64,000 nucleotides of DNA from Ahaetulla prasina (taxonomy: Eukaryota > Chordata > Lepidosauria > Squamata > Colubridae): NCBI RefSeq assembly GCF_028640845.1, contig NC_080539.1:108484554-108548553 (forward strand), in the 5' to 3' direction. This document shows positions 32,906 through 44,005 of the stretch, in pieces. Numbering within the stretch: position 1 is the first letter of the stretch; every line of letters starts with the position of its first letter. The notes under the pieces were generated by a model. The model was not told where the DNA came from, made no database searches, and saw nothing but the letters and a program-made list of their open reading frames with translations. Made by a program: the position numbers and the translations under genes.

Positions 32906-33935
32906 CATTTAGAGGTCTATAGATGTAGATACATAGATAAAGACAAAAGAAGCATGTGTTCACCTTAAAATCTAGAGCATTTCTGAGAATGCTTGGATAC
33001 CTACAGCAAATTAGAAGGAACATATTTTACATAAATGGATGTACTTTTGAGTCCTAAATACACAAGCATGACTATAAAATATAATTATAATGTAACTAAC
33101 TTTCCAATAGGAATATGCATTGAATTCAACTGAATTCCAAACTGAAGTAAGCCTGTTCAGACAGAATCAGGTGAGGATCAAATCTAGACCATGATCTGTA
33201 CACGATCCTTTCTGAGATTTTCAGTTTTATTTGAGATTAATAAGCAAGCAGAAAACATGTCGATAGATAGTTATACATTTCTCTATGAGCTTTTGAAGTA
33301 AGATACATTATTTGTATGTAAAAGTGGTGAGAAAGAAGGGCACACTGAAATCTAGATTTAACAGCCAATGAGGAGGACATCCATTATTCCTGAGCCACAA
33401 ATTATTTCTTTTATTTGCAACTGTTTGTGTTATTTGTATAATGCAAATACACCAGGCAAATGACATTAATCGGTGAAATAATTTGCCACAAATAATATAA
33501 GGTTAACTGTTTCATTAAAATTACTTTGGATATAACAAACTAGTCTGCTATTTCAGGGAGATGCTTCATAAGAAATCTGATCCATCCTATCCAGAATCTC
33601 CTAAATGGACAAGGTTTAACTTTTACTCACATTAAATGATTTTGCTAAGACTTCAGTCATAAACTTTGATGAAGCAATGCTGAATGTATCAAACCTTTGC
33701 TCTGTCATTCGGTATTATTTACTGATGCTCTTTCCTGGGAACAGGAAAAATTTGATTTTCTGGAAAAGATTTTGATTTCTTGGATTTTGGTATCTTGGTA
33801 TAGCAGTTGGTGCTGTGTCAAAGTACTGGACATTCATTGTTTTGTCTCAACTATATATATATATTTTTTGTTCCATCACATCCATCATTCACCCTGTTTA
33901 CTGGATTTTCTGTCTTTAGCCTTAGTTTAGCATAG

Positions 33936-34162
33936 GAGTCGTGGTAGTGAAGTGGTTAGAATGCAGTACTGCAGGCTAATTCTGCTGACTGTCAGGGATT
34001 CAATACTCACCAGTTCAAGCTTGACTCAGGCTTCCATCATTTTGAGGTGGGTAAAATGAGGACCCGGATTGTTGGGGGCAATATGCTGACTCTGTAAACC
34101 GCTTAGAGAGGGCTGTAAAGCACTGTGAAGCAGTATATAAGTCTAAGTGCTATTGCTATTGC
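33936..34162 (+). repeat. tRNA-derived SINE
   Basis: The head ggagtcgtggtagtgaagtg is followed by gttagaatgcagtactgcag, the body by gaggacccggattgttgggg, and the end is aagtctaagtgctattgcta. It is the fullest member of the family also seen at 2437-2648 and, inverted, at 52366-52582. Confidence 0.75.
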
Positions 34163-34607
34163 GAAATTCTTTAAAATTTATCCACTCTCTATACCCTGAA
34201 GCTATTCTTCTGATATCTATAGGTTTCTTGCTTAGGGGTATGTAAATGGTATTAGTACTAAGCATTTAAAATAAATAAATGGACGTAGGGAGGAAGGGAG
34301 GGAAGGAAAAAAGGAAGTAAGTAGAAAAGTCATACCATACTCACATCTCTGTACTCCCTTATTCAAAAACCTTTACTATTATTATTTTTTTAATGTTTCA
34401 AGTTTCTAAACTAGGGCCACCTCCATTATGCATTTTTTTTCATAACAGTGCCCCCACTGTTTATGCTTTAGGCGATACCTGTTTCCTATTTTAGAAGATC
34501 CAGATACTGTTCTTGCACAAAGATCCATTAGTGAATTAATCTGAAATACAGCAAGGTAACAAATAAAAAGAAAAAAGCTTTGATTTTTGAATCTTAGCCA
34601 ACTGAGC

Positions 34608-34772
34608 CGGGGGTAGGTTTTACTCATCTTTACTACCAGTTCGCAATGGAAGCGTGAACGCGTGCACTTCTGCGCATACACATTATGACATCTGGGCAGG
34701 TGGGCGGAGCCTCCCACTGCTTTTACTACCAGTTTGCAAGAACCAGACTGAACCAGGAGCAACCCACCACTA
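34608..34772. mobile_element. hAT MITE with 8-bp TSD
   Basis: This 165-bp element has ends cgggggtaggttttactc and gagcaacccaccacta. It is flanked by a perfect duplication, aactgagc, at 34600-34607 and 34773-34780. The inside repeats tttactaccagttcgcaa and tttactaccagtttgcaa. Confidence 0.85.
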
Positions 34773-35274
34773 AACTGAGCTAAGATTTGCTCAATTTAAG
34801 TCCACAATTCAACTGGAAAATCTCCATATTAGTAAATAGTAAATTGGATTGTTTGTCATGCTATCAAATTGGCCCAGATGTATCATTATCCACACACACC
34901 CTTGCTGGCTAATAGATATTCTGTACTGTAAAATAAAATATTTAATGTAAAAGAGACTGCTAAGAAGAAGATGAGGTTTCATATATTGAAGCTGTTGCCC
35001 TCCTTCCAGATGTGAGCCAGTTTAATTAAGCATGAGAACTGTGAGCTCCATCAGCAGTTGCAATTAATAGAAGTGTTGGGTAATTAAAACTGCTTTACCA
35101 TGCAAAAATGGAACAATGTGAACTTTTTTCCCAATCTTGTGTTGTTGTATTTGCATAATGATTAAGCTATCATGATTCTGATGTCTTACTTAGAAGACAC
35201 CGCAGTGTATGGGGATTTAGCACGATGCCTAAAACTACTTAAGTTTTTACATACATTTATTTAATATTACACAG

Positions 35275-35400
35275 GGTTGCCCACAATATTGGCCAGAGGA
35301 AGGAATGCTGAGATATGGTCCTATTCAGGTTGAGTGCATGTCCTGCTCAATGGAATGTGATGTAATCAACAGAATTTTCAGGATATGCAATTTAACAAGG
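35275..35400 (+). CDS. PTPRK: PTPRK D2 exon (GCPQYWPEEG)
   Basis: This 126-nt phase-0/0 exon lies between attacacag and gtaagg. It encodes GCPQYWPEEGMLRYGPIQVE, then CMSCSMECDVINRIFRICNL and TR. CPQYWPE is the D2 counterpart of KCYKYWPD. Confidence 0.97.
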
Positions 35401-36554
35401 GTAAGGCATATTTACTGAGGTATTGTAATGGACTTCCATATTCAGAAAAACATTTTTACAAAAATTAAATGATTTTTTTTTTTAAAAGAACACCTTATTG
35501 TATGGTAGCATTTTTCAACCTTGGTAACTTTAAGACATGTGAACTTCAACTCCTACAATTCAAGTTCTTTCAGCTACATCATCCTTGCTGGACCTGTTAG
35601 CAGCCATTTCAAGAAACTTGTCTTTTCCCAAGTTTGTTCCATAACAATAAAGGCTCTGGAATGTACTTTTTTAAGTTCAGGAGATATTGTAAGTCACATA
35701 ATCTCCTCCTTAAGGGTATTTTCCTTAGGTTGGAGGTCTAGTTTGACTCTAGAAAAAAATCATGGGTCCAACAGGTACAATGAGCATACCTATATCAAAC
35801 CCAAATACGCACACCTTGAACTGAAAACATTGTATTTTATTTAATTCTAGCAGCTGTTCTTTTTTCTGGAAATCCCCTCATCTGTCTCCAGAAATTTTTT
35901 CACACTTTTCTCAGGTGGTAAAGGAGTTTGCAAGAAAAGAGAAAGGGAAAAAAAATCTGTAATAATTAGAATGGCAGAGGATCAGATTACTTCTGCATTA
36001 AAAAGAAAAAACCCACAGTATTTTACTATCTGCCAGCCTAACCTAATCTGTCTCTTTAGGACTTTTGAAAAGATGAAAAACTTTGAATATCTTGTTTTGC
36101 ATCTAATGCAGCACCTAAAATTAACCTGTGGCATTGGTAATTGAGCTACATTTTCTCTGACAAAGATGGATTTCCCCCACCCCAAAAAATAAAGCCCTTT
36201 GGACCAGGACTGTTTATAGAAATTTGACTAAATAATTGCAAACTCTTATCTTGGATTCACTATGTGAGATACAAAGGTGATAAATAAACAATATTTTTGA
36301 AGAATACTTTTTTTTCCTGTAGCACCAATGCAAGCTGAGATATGACTTGCAAACCAATTCCTCTTCATCTTCACACTTTTGTAACTGTGCAGAGTAAAAA
36401 AAAAATTGTCACTATACTTTCTGCTACCCTGCCTGATGAACTAGAAAACTAGCCTGCCATTAACTTTTCATTGATCTTAATATAGCCGCTCATTCTTTTG
36501 TAACTTCATGGTATTTTCTGTAGTGGGTATAAAATTGCTTTTTTTCCCCATTAG
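35401..36554. other. PTPRK intron
   Basis: A hAT-derived scrap lies at about 35508-35570 (tcaaccttggtaactttaag, then acttcaactcctacaattca). I see nothing else recognisable. Confidence 0.55.
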
Positions 36555-36718
36555 CCTCAGGAAGGTTACCTGATGGTTCAGCAATTCCAGTATCTGAGCT
36601 GGGCACCTCATAGGGATGTCCCAGGCTCCAAGAGGTCATTCTTAAATTTAATTCTTCAAGTGGAAAAGTGGCAAGAAGAATGTGAAGAAGGGGAAGGGAG
36701 AACCATAATTCATTGTCT
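36555..36718 (+). CDS. PTPRK: PTPRK D2 exon with degenerate WPD loop
   Basis: This 164-nt exon lies between ccccattag and gtaagt, phase 0 in and phase 2 out. It encodes [20 protein letters not shown], then [20 protein letters not shown], then [14 protein letters not shown] plus two bases of Leu. The position of the D1 WPDHG motif is occupied by WAPHRD, so the general-acid Asp is not in place. I recall WASHRE in human PTPRK, so the loop is degenerate in both. HC starts the D2 pseudo-P-loop. Confidence 0.97.
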
Positions 36719-37177
36719 GTAAGTGTAATTTAGCATTTTAATCCTGACTATTTATTATCCCCATGCTGCAAAATGGAATTTCATGTAGGTGAATGTTCTA
36801 GATATGTCTCACTAACAGAACAATAATGTGTACTCCTATTTCTCTAGTCAAAGAGGAATATTTCCTCTTCCCAAGAACGGTATGTGCCTTTCTCATTTTA
36901 AGATAGCATATCTCATTTGATAATATCAGACACTTGAACAGGGTTATCTAGAATCATAAATGTAGTGGAAAATGAGGGATTTTTCAATGACCACATTGTA
37001 TACCAGCCACCTCAAGCATTTAGAATTAAGCAAAATCTCATCTACAACCATTGAACATTGACCAAATTTAAGTTCCTCCTTCTAATAGTCCCCCATTCCA
37101 GGCGATTTTGTTATGGCGAAATACATATAATTTTAGAGACTGAAGTCATCTAAATGTAACATTTTTCTTCTCCCTGT

Positions 37178-37275
37178 CTTTCTTTCTCTCTCTCTCTCTC
37201 TCTCTCCCCCCCCTCCCTTTCCCTTTCCCTTTCCCTCTCCTCCCCATCTCTCTCCTCCCCTTCTCTTCTCCCTTA
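37178..37275 (+). repeat. (TC)n / (CCCTTT)n pyrimidine tract
   Basis: A run of tctctctc units passes into ccctttccctttccct and then cctctcctccccatctc. It is a simple polypyrimidine repeat. Confidence 0.9.
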
Positions 37276-38100
37276 CTCATATTCAGCATGTTGCTGTGTG
37301 GTTATGAGCTAATTAAAGTTACATCATACAGTATTAGGGTGAAGAAGCAGAAACTGAGCCTAAATACAACAAGGCTATTGTTAGGTAACAGGTTATCAAG
37401 AAAAAAAAGATGGATGATATAAAACCATAATAGGACATAACCAAAAGCTAATTACACATCTTTCAAAAAGACATGAAGGAGTAGTGATGGAACATTTTAA
37501 TTATTTCAACATCTGTTGGAAGATAAACTCTGACAAACATGGTCCTTTCAAGAAAATAATTGATCTGTCTCTCTGAAAACCCTTTCAGTGGGTTTAACAA
37601 GGCATGAGTGATCAGCTCTGCTTGACTTAATCTTAATCAACAGGGAAAACAAAAGTGGTGGGACAATTAAAGAAAAGTAACATGTACAGATGAAATTGTT
37701 TATATTCAGGAATAGTGAATCTTAATGCAATCAAGCATATGTTTTAAAGATAAGATAACCTTTATTGTCATTTTTTTCCCCCTGTGGGCACTCTGGAACA
37801 CATTAAAAATGAAATTCTGTTTCCGGCTGACAAAGGTATACACATAACACGCATATAGATATGCTATATACACATACATATACATAACACGCATATAGAT
37901 ATGCTATGTACACATACAGATACATAACATGCATATAATGCTATATACATATGTACTGTATATACCTATACCCTAACATATAAATACATATTAAGATCTC
38001 AATATGGCGAATCTGAATAACCTCAAAGCAATTATTACTAATAATTAATGACGAGAGAAACTGAAGCCCAAGGCGAATCTCACAAAAGATATACTTAAAG

Positions 38101-38373
38101 CAGGGGTGAAATCCAGCAGGTTCTGATAGGTTCTGGAGAACTAGTAGTGGAAATTTTGAGTAGTTCGGAGAACTGGCAAATGCCACCTCTGGCTGGCCCC
38201 AGAGTGGGGTGGGAGTGGAGATTTTTGCAATATCCTTCACCTAGGAGTGGGGAGGGAATGGAGATCTTGCAGTATCCTTCCCCTGCCCACTAAACCACAC
38301 CCACCAAGCCACACCATGCCTACCAACCCACGCCAACAGAACTGGTAGTAAAAAAAATTGAATTTCACCACTG
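38101..38373. mobile_element. complete hAT MITE with 8-bp TSD
   Basis: This 273-bp element has ends caggggtgaaatccagca and ttgaatttcaccactg. It is flanked by a perfect duplication, acttaaag, at 38093-38100 and 38374-38381. The body has ggttctggagaactagtag and ccacaccatgcctacc motifs. It is the best reference copy in this window for the family also seen at 1983, about 22703 and 53981. Confidence 0.92.
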
Positions 38374-38753
38374 ACTTAAAGCACCATCACAAATAATTGG
38401 GGGGAGGAGAGAGTATGGAAAAGAAGATGTCAGAAGAAGCCAGAGTGGCTGCCCCAAAAAGTTGAGTGAAAATCTGAAAATGGAAAGGAGAGATAATGGA
38501 AGTGGAAAGAAGGTCAGCTCATTAAGGAAAACACATAATAATAATCCATATGTGTAAAACTAATGACACAAAAGCTAAAACTCAGAATGGACAGAGATTG
38601 ATGAAGGATAAGGCTAAGAACAACAAATAGGACTTGTTTGAGTGTCTTGGGAACCTGCTAACCAACAGGAAGAGTTGCTCAATTCCAAACTAATTCAGCC
38701 TTCTTTACCAAGGAAGTATTTTTTTTATTAACCATTGTTCTTTTCCTATTCAG

Positions 38754-38889
38754 GAACGGCGGTGGGCGAAGCGGGATGTTTTGTGCCATAGGCATTGTAG
38801 TGGAAATGGTTAAAAGGCAAAACGTCATTGATGTTTTCCACGCAGTAAAAACTTTACGGAACAGTAAGCCTAACATGGTAGAAACACCG
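38754..38889 (+). CDS. PTPRK: PTPRK D2 exon with pseudo-P-loop
   Basis: This 136-nt exon lies between ctattcag and gtaagt. Its first base completes Leu, giving HC(L)[16 protein letters not shown]. It continues with [20 protein letters not shown] and SKPNMVETP. Cys and Arg of the Cx5R signature are kept, but the Ser-Ala-Gly-Ala residues of D1 are replaced. This is typical of the low-activity D2 domains of R2B phosphatases, thought to act in substrate recruitment. Confidence 0.97.
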
Positions 38890-39927
38890 GTAAGTTTATG
38901 TTCTGCTGATAATCAGATAAACAAATGCATGAAAATCATATAAGTCATCTCAATAAAATCATTTTTTTTCCAAGACTCCCAAGGAATATAGACTATGGTC
39001 AACTAATTACCAACATACTGTATATCAAAATAATTAGAATACATTTAGAATGTAGTAATACTGATTTATAGCTGTATACATATTCCCATGCACTCCATGC
39101 ATGCTGAAGGTCAAAGTCTCTAGTCACCACTGAAAGATCTAGGCTTTTGATAAATCTGAGAGATGGTGGTTTCACAGTAATCACCGGAAACATCTTTCTC
39201 TCTCTTTAACTTCCTGTCCCAGTTTGACTCATGAGGCAGAGTTTCAGGCAATTTTGTGTTGCTGCCATCTCAATGCTTACTAAGAGGACTGATTGGAGAA
39301 GAGAACGTAGCTTCTAAAGTAGTGGATGAGCTTTTGGGGAGAAGGCATCAAACTGTTTCATTTTAACAACATAGATGGTTTAAACAAAGGACCAGCCTGA
39401 AATGCTAATTTTTGTCAAGAAAATTCCAGACAGTTCTGTGGAATTAAAATAGTTTGCTATCCAGGCGACCCACCATTTACCTATCTCTTCCACATAAGAT
39501 ACATAGAGAATTTCCAATCTTATAGGAGGCATCATCCAAAATTCACTAAAACTTTAAATGATTCAATTCAAAGAATCATTTGAATAATTTTAAAATTATT
39601 CAAATGATTATTAAAATAATTTTTTTAATTATATTTAATAAGGGAAATGAGAGTAAGTGAAAGAGAGAGGTGTTGGTTATGCAAAGAAGAAGAAAAAGCT
39701 AGATACATTATGGTGATTTAGTCAAAGTAAATATTACAAAAGAAAAGAAACTGGTTAATTAATAAAAAAGAGACAAAAAGATCCATGTAATTTTCATAGG
39801 TAACAATATCGAATTAATTAAATCCTGAAATTTATAATTAAACCTAGAATTGTACATTTTTAAGCCGCAGACACTTAAAGTGTAGAAATCAAGGTTTTCT
39901 GCACTGCATCAGAATAAAATAAGATGT

Positions 39928-41017
39928 TCCAAATGTTAATTTGGAAAAAACTGTAACCTATAAAAACATTTTAAATGAGAACGGGGAACTTAAAACAAGA
40001 CAGGAATTACAAAACCAAGGGGTGGATTTAGCTTGGTGGCAACATCTGCAAATACAATTGAGATACAAGAAAAATGCAAAAACATGGGGGTTTTATAAAG
40101 AACCAACAATACTCAAAAAGGTATTATTAGGGACAGATGAAAAATGGATAAGGAAAATATATAATTATTTACTGAATTTTGAAAAAGAAGATGAACAAGT
40201 AAAAGAAACGATGATAGTACGGGCAAAAAACTTTGGCTATGCGATAGAATTAGGGAAATGGCAAAAAGTTTGGGATAGAAAGTATAAACTGACAATGGCT
40301 ACAGCATATAAAGAAAATCTTTACAAAATGTTTTATAGGTGGCATTTGCCACTGGCTAGGTTAGCAAAAATATTTAACAACATGTCCGCCAAATGTTGGA
40401 AATGTAATCAGACTCCAGGTACTTATTATCATATATGGTGAACATGTGTGACGGCAAGCAAATATTGGACAAAAATACATACATGGTTGGAGAAGATGAT
40501 TAAGCAACACATAGATTTTAAACCAGAAATATTTTTGTTAGGTATAATACTAGAGAATTATGACAAAGGGACTGTATACTTAATGTTGCATGTATTGACA
40601 TTAGCGAGAATAGTATTTGCACAATACTGGAAAAATGAGAACACCCCATGGATGAAAATATAATCCAGAAGATATTGGACTGTGCAGAGATGGATAGATT
40701 GACATTGAAAATAAAAGATAAAGGAGATACAGAATACTATTTTACATGGAATAGGTTTTATCAATGGTTAGAGATAAGAGGTAAAAATTAGATGAAGAAA
40801 GAGTATTGTTAGGGTTAAGTAAAATATAAATGTTGTTTATAATTATATGTAAGTCAATATACTTAATAGGAACAAAAATAAGCAAATATAATTATAAATA
40901 TGATTAGAAATTACTTTGTTATATTATTATTATTATTTTATTTATACAAAATGACAGTATACACAGCAAATGAGATAATTATGCTGGATTTCGTATCACA
41001 GATCACTAGTCGAACAC

Positions 41018-41095
<78 letters not shown>

Positions 41096-41232
41096 TATTA
41101 TCATTATTAGTATATGTGTTATCTTTTTTTGTTCTTTTTTTCCTCTTTCTTTTTTGTAAAATGGTATGCCCGGACATTACACTGTATTCAAAATACTTAT
41201 ATATAAATTTTAAAAACTTGATAAAAAAAGAG
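39928..41232 (+). mobile_element. 5'-truncated L1 LINE with 17-bp TSD
   Basis: This 1.3-kb insertion is flanked by the perfect 17-bp duplication agaataaaataagatgt at 39911-39927 and 41233-41249. The frame at 39941-40441 has ELKTRQELQNQGVDLAWWQH, NFGYAIELGKWQKVWDRKYK and MFYRWHLPLARLAKIFNNMS, then CWKCNQTPGTYYHIW. This is the C-terminal end of squamate L1 ORF2 with its CCHC-like cysteines. A stop follows at 40439 and the frame then resumes in other phases (40448-40663). The 3' region ends in (ATT)n(ACT)n and a short gataaaaaaag tail. It is a dead copy. Confidence 0.9.
41022..41095 (+). repeat. (ATT)n(ACT)n compound microsatellite
   Basis: About 13 ATT units pass directly into about 11 ACT units inside the 3' part of the L1 copy. 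Translations of this tract give runs of Ile/Thr or Val/Ile and are not genes. Confidence 0.95.
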
Positions 41233-42878
41233 AGAATAAAATAAGATGTGCTTATTGCCAGTATTAATTTGAAACCTGTCAATCTGTAGCCTGTGACTAT
41301 TAAAAGCCATTTTTTAATTCTTTGAATTCAATTTCGTAACAATCATTCCAATGTAAGGTAAATCAATCTACACAGCCCAGCCTCTCAAATTATGGAAGCA
41401 ATCCTAACTAAAAGCAATACAAATTAGAATCCCATATCAACTCTAATGCTTCTGATGTGGGACTTTTTAAAACCACTGACATCCCGCAAAAGAGAAAAGG
41501 CATAATTAGCCTATTTGCCTAGTATTTGTTTTCCTAAAATATTACAGGCTATAAAGTGGGAAAGAGTAAAGAATGGGAAGCAGGAAGGAAAACCAATAGG
41601 CATTAGGATGAAAAGGCAGAAAGAAAGAATAACTAGGTCAGATTTTGGGCAAGAGAAGGGATCTTATGGCCCTTGAACTCCTAACATTCTTGGCCAATTA
41701 TGGCAAGAGTTATAGTCTAGGATCGATTTGTGGAATAACATGACACACCTCTTCTATGAAAAATAACTCCTTTTTCCCCTTTGGCTACCACCACTATAAT
41801 TATTTATAAATCCCTTTTGCATCCTTTCCTTGGCAGAATATTCCCACTAGTAGATTTATGCACTGGTTTTGTTTTGTTCTGCTAGCCTGGAGGAGGGCAG
41901 TTCCACAGATCTGTACTTTGTATCTTCCCCACTTATAATTTAAAAGCCCTTCAGAACACATTCTTTATAATCAGTGTTGTTTATTTTAGTATTTCTAGCC
42001 TGCTATGATTTCTAACAGCTTTGATTATATGTAAAAGCACAAAGCAATGATGCTATTCTGTTACAGTCTGAGCAGCTGCCAAAGTGGGGTATTTTCAAGG
42101 TCATGCTTTATGTGGGCAAAATGCTTGATCGCATCTCCAAAAGCGGTTATGCTGGGAGAAGGAACCAGCCAAGGAAACCAGTCAAACATTCTCACCTGAC
42201 CTCCATGCACCAAGTTAATCAGAGAGCTAGAATGAAACAGCAGAAAATTATTTTAGTTGGGTTTTTTTTTGCGCTTCCTGTTAGGTGCTGTATGATGGTG
42301 GTTTTCTACACCTGGAGGAAGGGTGGATAACTTTTTTTTTAAAAAAAAATCAGATAAAGAGTTGTCATTTCTTTTCATCGCTCAGAATATTGTTCCTTCC
42401 AGATCATGGGCCTTGATAAAAGATATATCTTTACGAAATACACATTTTCATAACCATATTATAAATTATATATTTGACTTATTCAACTTCCTTTTTTTTT
42501 TGTGGGCTTACATTAGATCTGCTAGACTTAGTTTTATGATTCATTCAACTTGGTGTAATACCAGCTATAATATTAAAAAATTGAGATTTGTCAGCTGATA
42601 AATGATTGTTAATAATTTTTATCATTATTATTATTTTGAAAGAGCAGAATTATTCTTTGGTAGACAAATAACTATCAATGAGCATCATAGTGAGATATGA
42701 AGCCACTGATAGCAAGGAATTCCAATTATTTATTTATTTCTTAACAAAAATCATGAACAAATATAAAAACGTGGTGAGTTAAGAACAAAATATGCAATTA
42801 ACTCTATGGAGCAGTAGTGCTTCCTTCGTTTTCTTTCCTTCACCAATGCAATGTAACTTGTGTTTTTTGCTCTATTAG

Positions 42879-42932
42879 GAACAATATCGTTTCTGCTATG
42901 ATGTTGCACTGGAGTACCTTGAATCATCTTAA
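42879..42932 (+). CDS. PTPRK: PTPRK terminal coding exon
   Basis: After gctctattag the frame reads EQYRFCYDVALEYLESS and stops at TAA (42930-42932). It enters in phase 0 after VETP. EQYxFCYDVALEYL closes D2, and the LESS end matches PTPRK as I recall it. It completes an uninterrupted frame of 1,829 coding nt in this window without the two cassette exons, or 1,883 with them. Confidence 0.97.
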   Translation, partial: EQYRFCYDVALEYLESS

Positions 42933-44005
42933 TATGAAAGGATAAATACAATCAAGTGAACCAAATAATATGAAATTTAATAAACTGTGTTTTGGCATCC
43001 GCTGTTGAACCTATGAAGAAACGTTTTAGTGAAGGGGAGACTTAATTTTTAAATGCAAAAGTATTTTTCTTAATAAATGGTGTAAAGTATATATATGATA
43101 TATATATATGAGAGAGAGAGAGACTTTGTTCTGTCCCTGTACACAAACTGAATTTAGTGCCACAAAAATAAATAAAGAGTCAAGGCAGAGCACATCTGCT
43201 ATTCAAAGTAAAACTTTCCAGTGTTTGCATATTCCGCTGTCTCTCGGATACATTAGTCCTGTCATCTGTTGCATGTATCTATTCTACTGAATGTTTTATT
43301 TCATAATTGTTCTTAATTTCATACTGTTAAAAGTTTTTAAAAACACTGTGTACAGATTGATAATCTGTAGGTTTTATGTGCTGCAAGAATATATATAGAG
43401 AGAGAGATACAGCCACACAACTCGGAAACATTTTTTTTTAAATGGCATATTTTATTTTACTGTGCAATGACAGCCTGATCAAAGTTCTTTATAAAGAAAT
43501 TCAAACATAAAGCCAAAGACTCAAGTGTAAATATGTTTATATAGGAAAGAAAGCACATTGTATTTATTGTTTACTGACATTCCTTTTATGATGGTTGGAC
43601 AGAACCATTTTTTTTCTTAGAAACATTGTTGCTGAAATCAAGTGTAAATGATTTTTGTAGATTATTTTTTGTATGTATTGCATAAGTAGAAGGAGAGAGA
43701 ATGAAAAGATCTTTTATGGATAAGCCGGAAAACATTGATATACTTTTTGGGTTGGTCTGTGTACATGCTTATGAATGAAATTCATGTAAACAAGAAAAAG
43801 AAACCAAACATAAAACTTCTTTCTCAGACTATATAGAGGTGGGTTTTTTTCAGTTTATAGGAATAAGAAATCAAATAGAAACTGCACATATATATATAAC
43901 TTTGGGAGTTTCGTTAATTTTTTTAAGGAGTAAGTGGGTTAATAATGAATGCTTGACACACAGAGCAAGTACAAAAATAAATAAAAATGCAAGTTAATAA
44001 CATTT
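42933..44005 (+). other. PTPRK: PTPRK 3' UTR (end uncertain)
   Basis: Candidate AATAAA signals lie at 42979, 43072, 43167, 43171, 43976 and 43980. The region is AT-rich and contains no repeat family I can name apart from short TA and GA runs (43090-43122, 43389-43409). I place the end after the last pair of signals as a guess; a more distal end near 44430 is also possible. Confidence 0.5.

Larger units (their letters stand above)
31071..35274. other. PTPRK intron with nested elements
   Basis: It holds a SINE split by a hAT element that contains a solo LTR (31380-32905), a + strand SINE (33936-34162) and a hAT MITE (34608-34772). I see nothing recognisable in 32910-33930 or 34781-35274, apart from a short TA tract near 33855. 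Confidence 0.6.
36719..38753. other. PTPRK intron
   Basis: It holds a pyrimidine-rich tract (37178-37275), a LINE/SINE-like tail at about 37745-37840, short near-repeats of acataacacgcatatagatat (37850-37930) and a complete hAT MITE (38101-38373). I see nothing recognisable elsewhere. Confidence 0.6.
38890..42878. other. last PTPRK intron
   Basis: It holds an L1 insertion with a 17-bp TSD (39911-41249). An open frame in phase with the preceding exon follows an AG at 42066. I see nothing else recognisable. Confidence 0.6.

Noticed and set aside
39941..40663. 166- and 71-codon frames as genes
   Set aside because: They are L1 ORF2 C-terminal remnants, broken by a stop, within an insertion bounded by a 17-bp TSD.
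40900..41282. Ile/Thr- and Val/Ile-rich 114-codon frames on both strands
   Set aside because: They are translations of the (ATT)n(ACT)n microsatellite.
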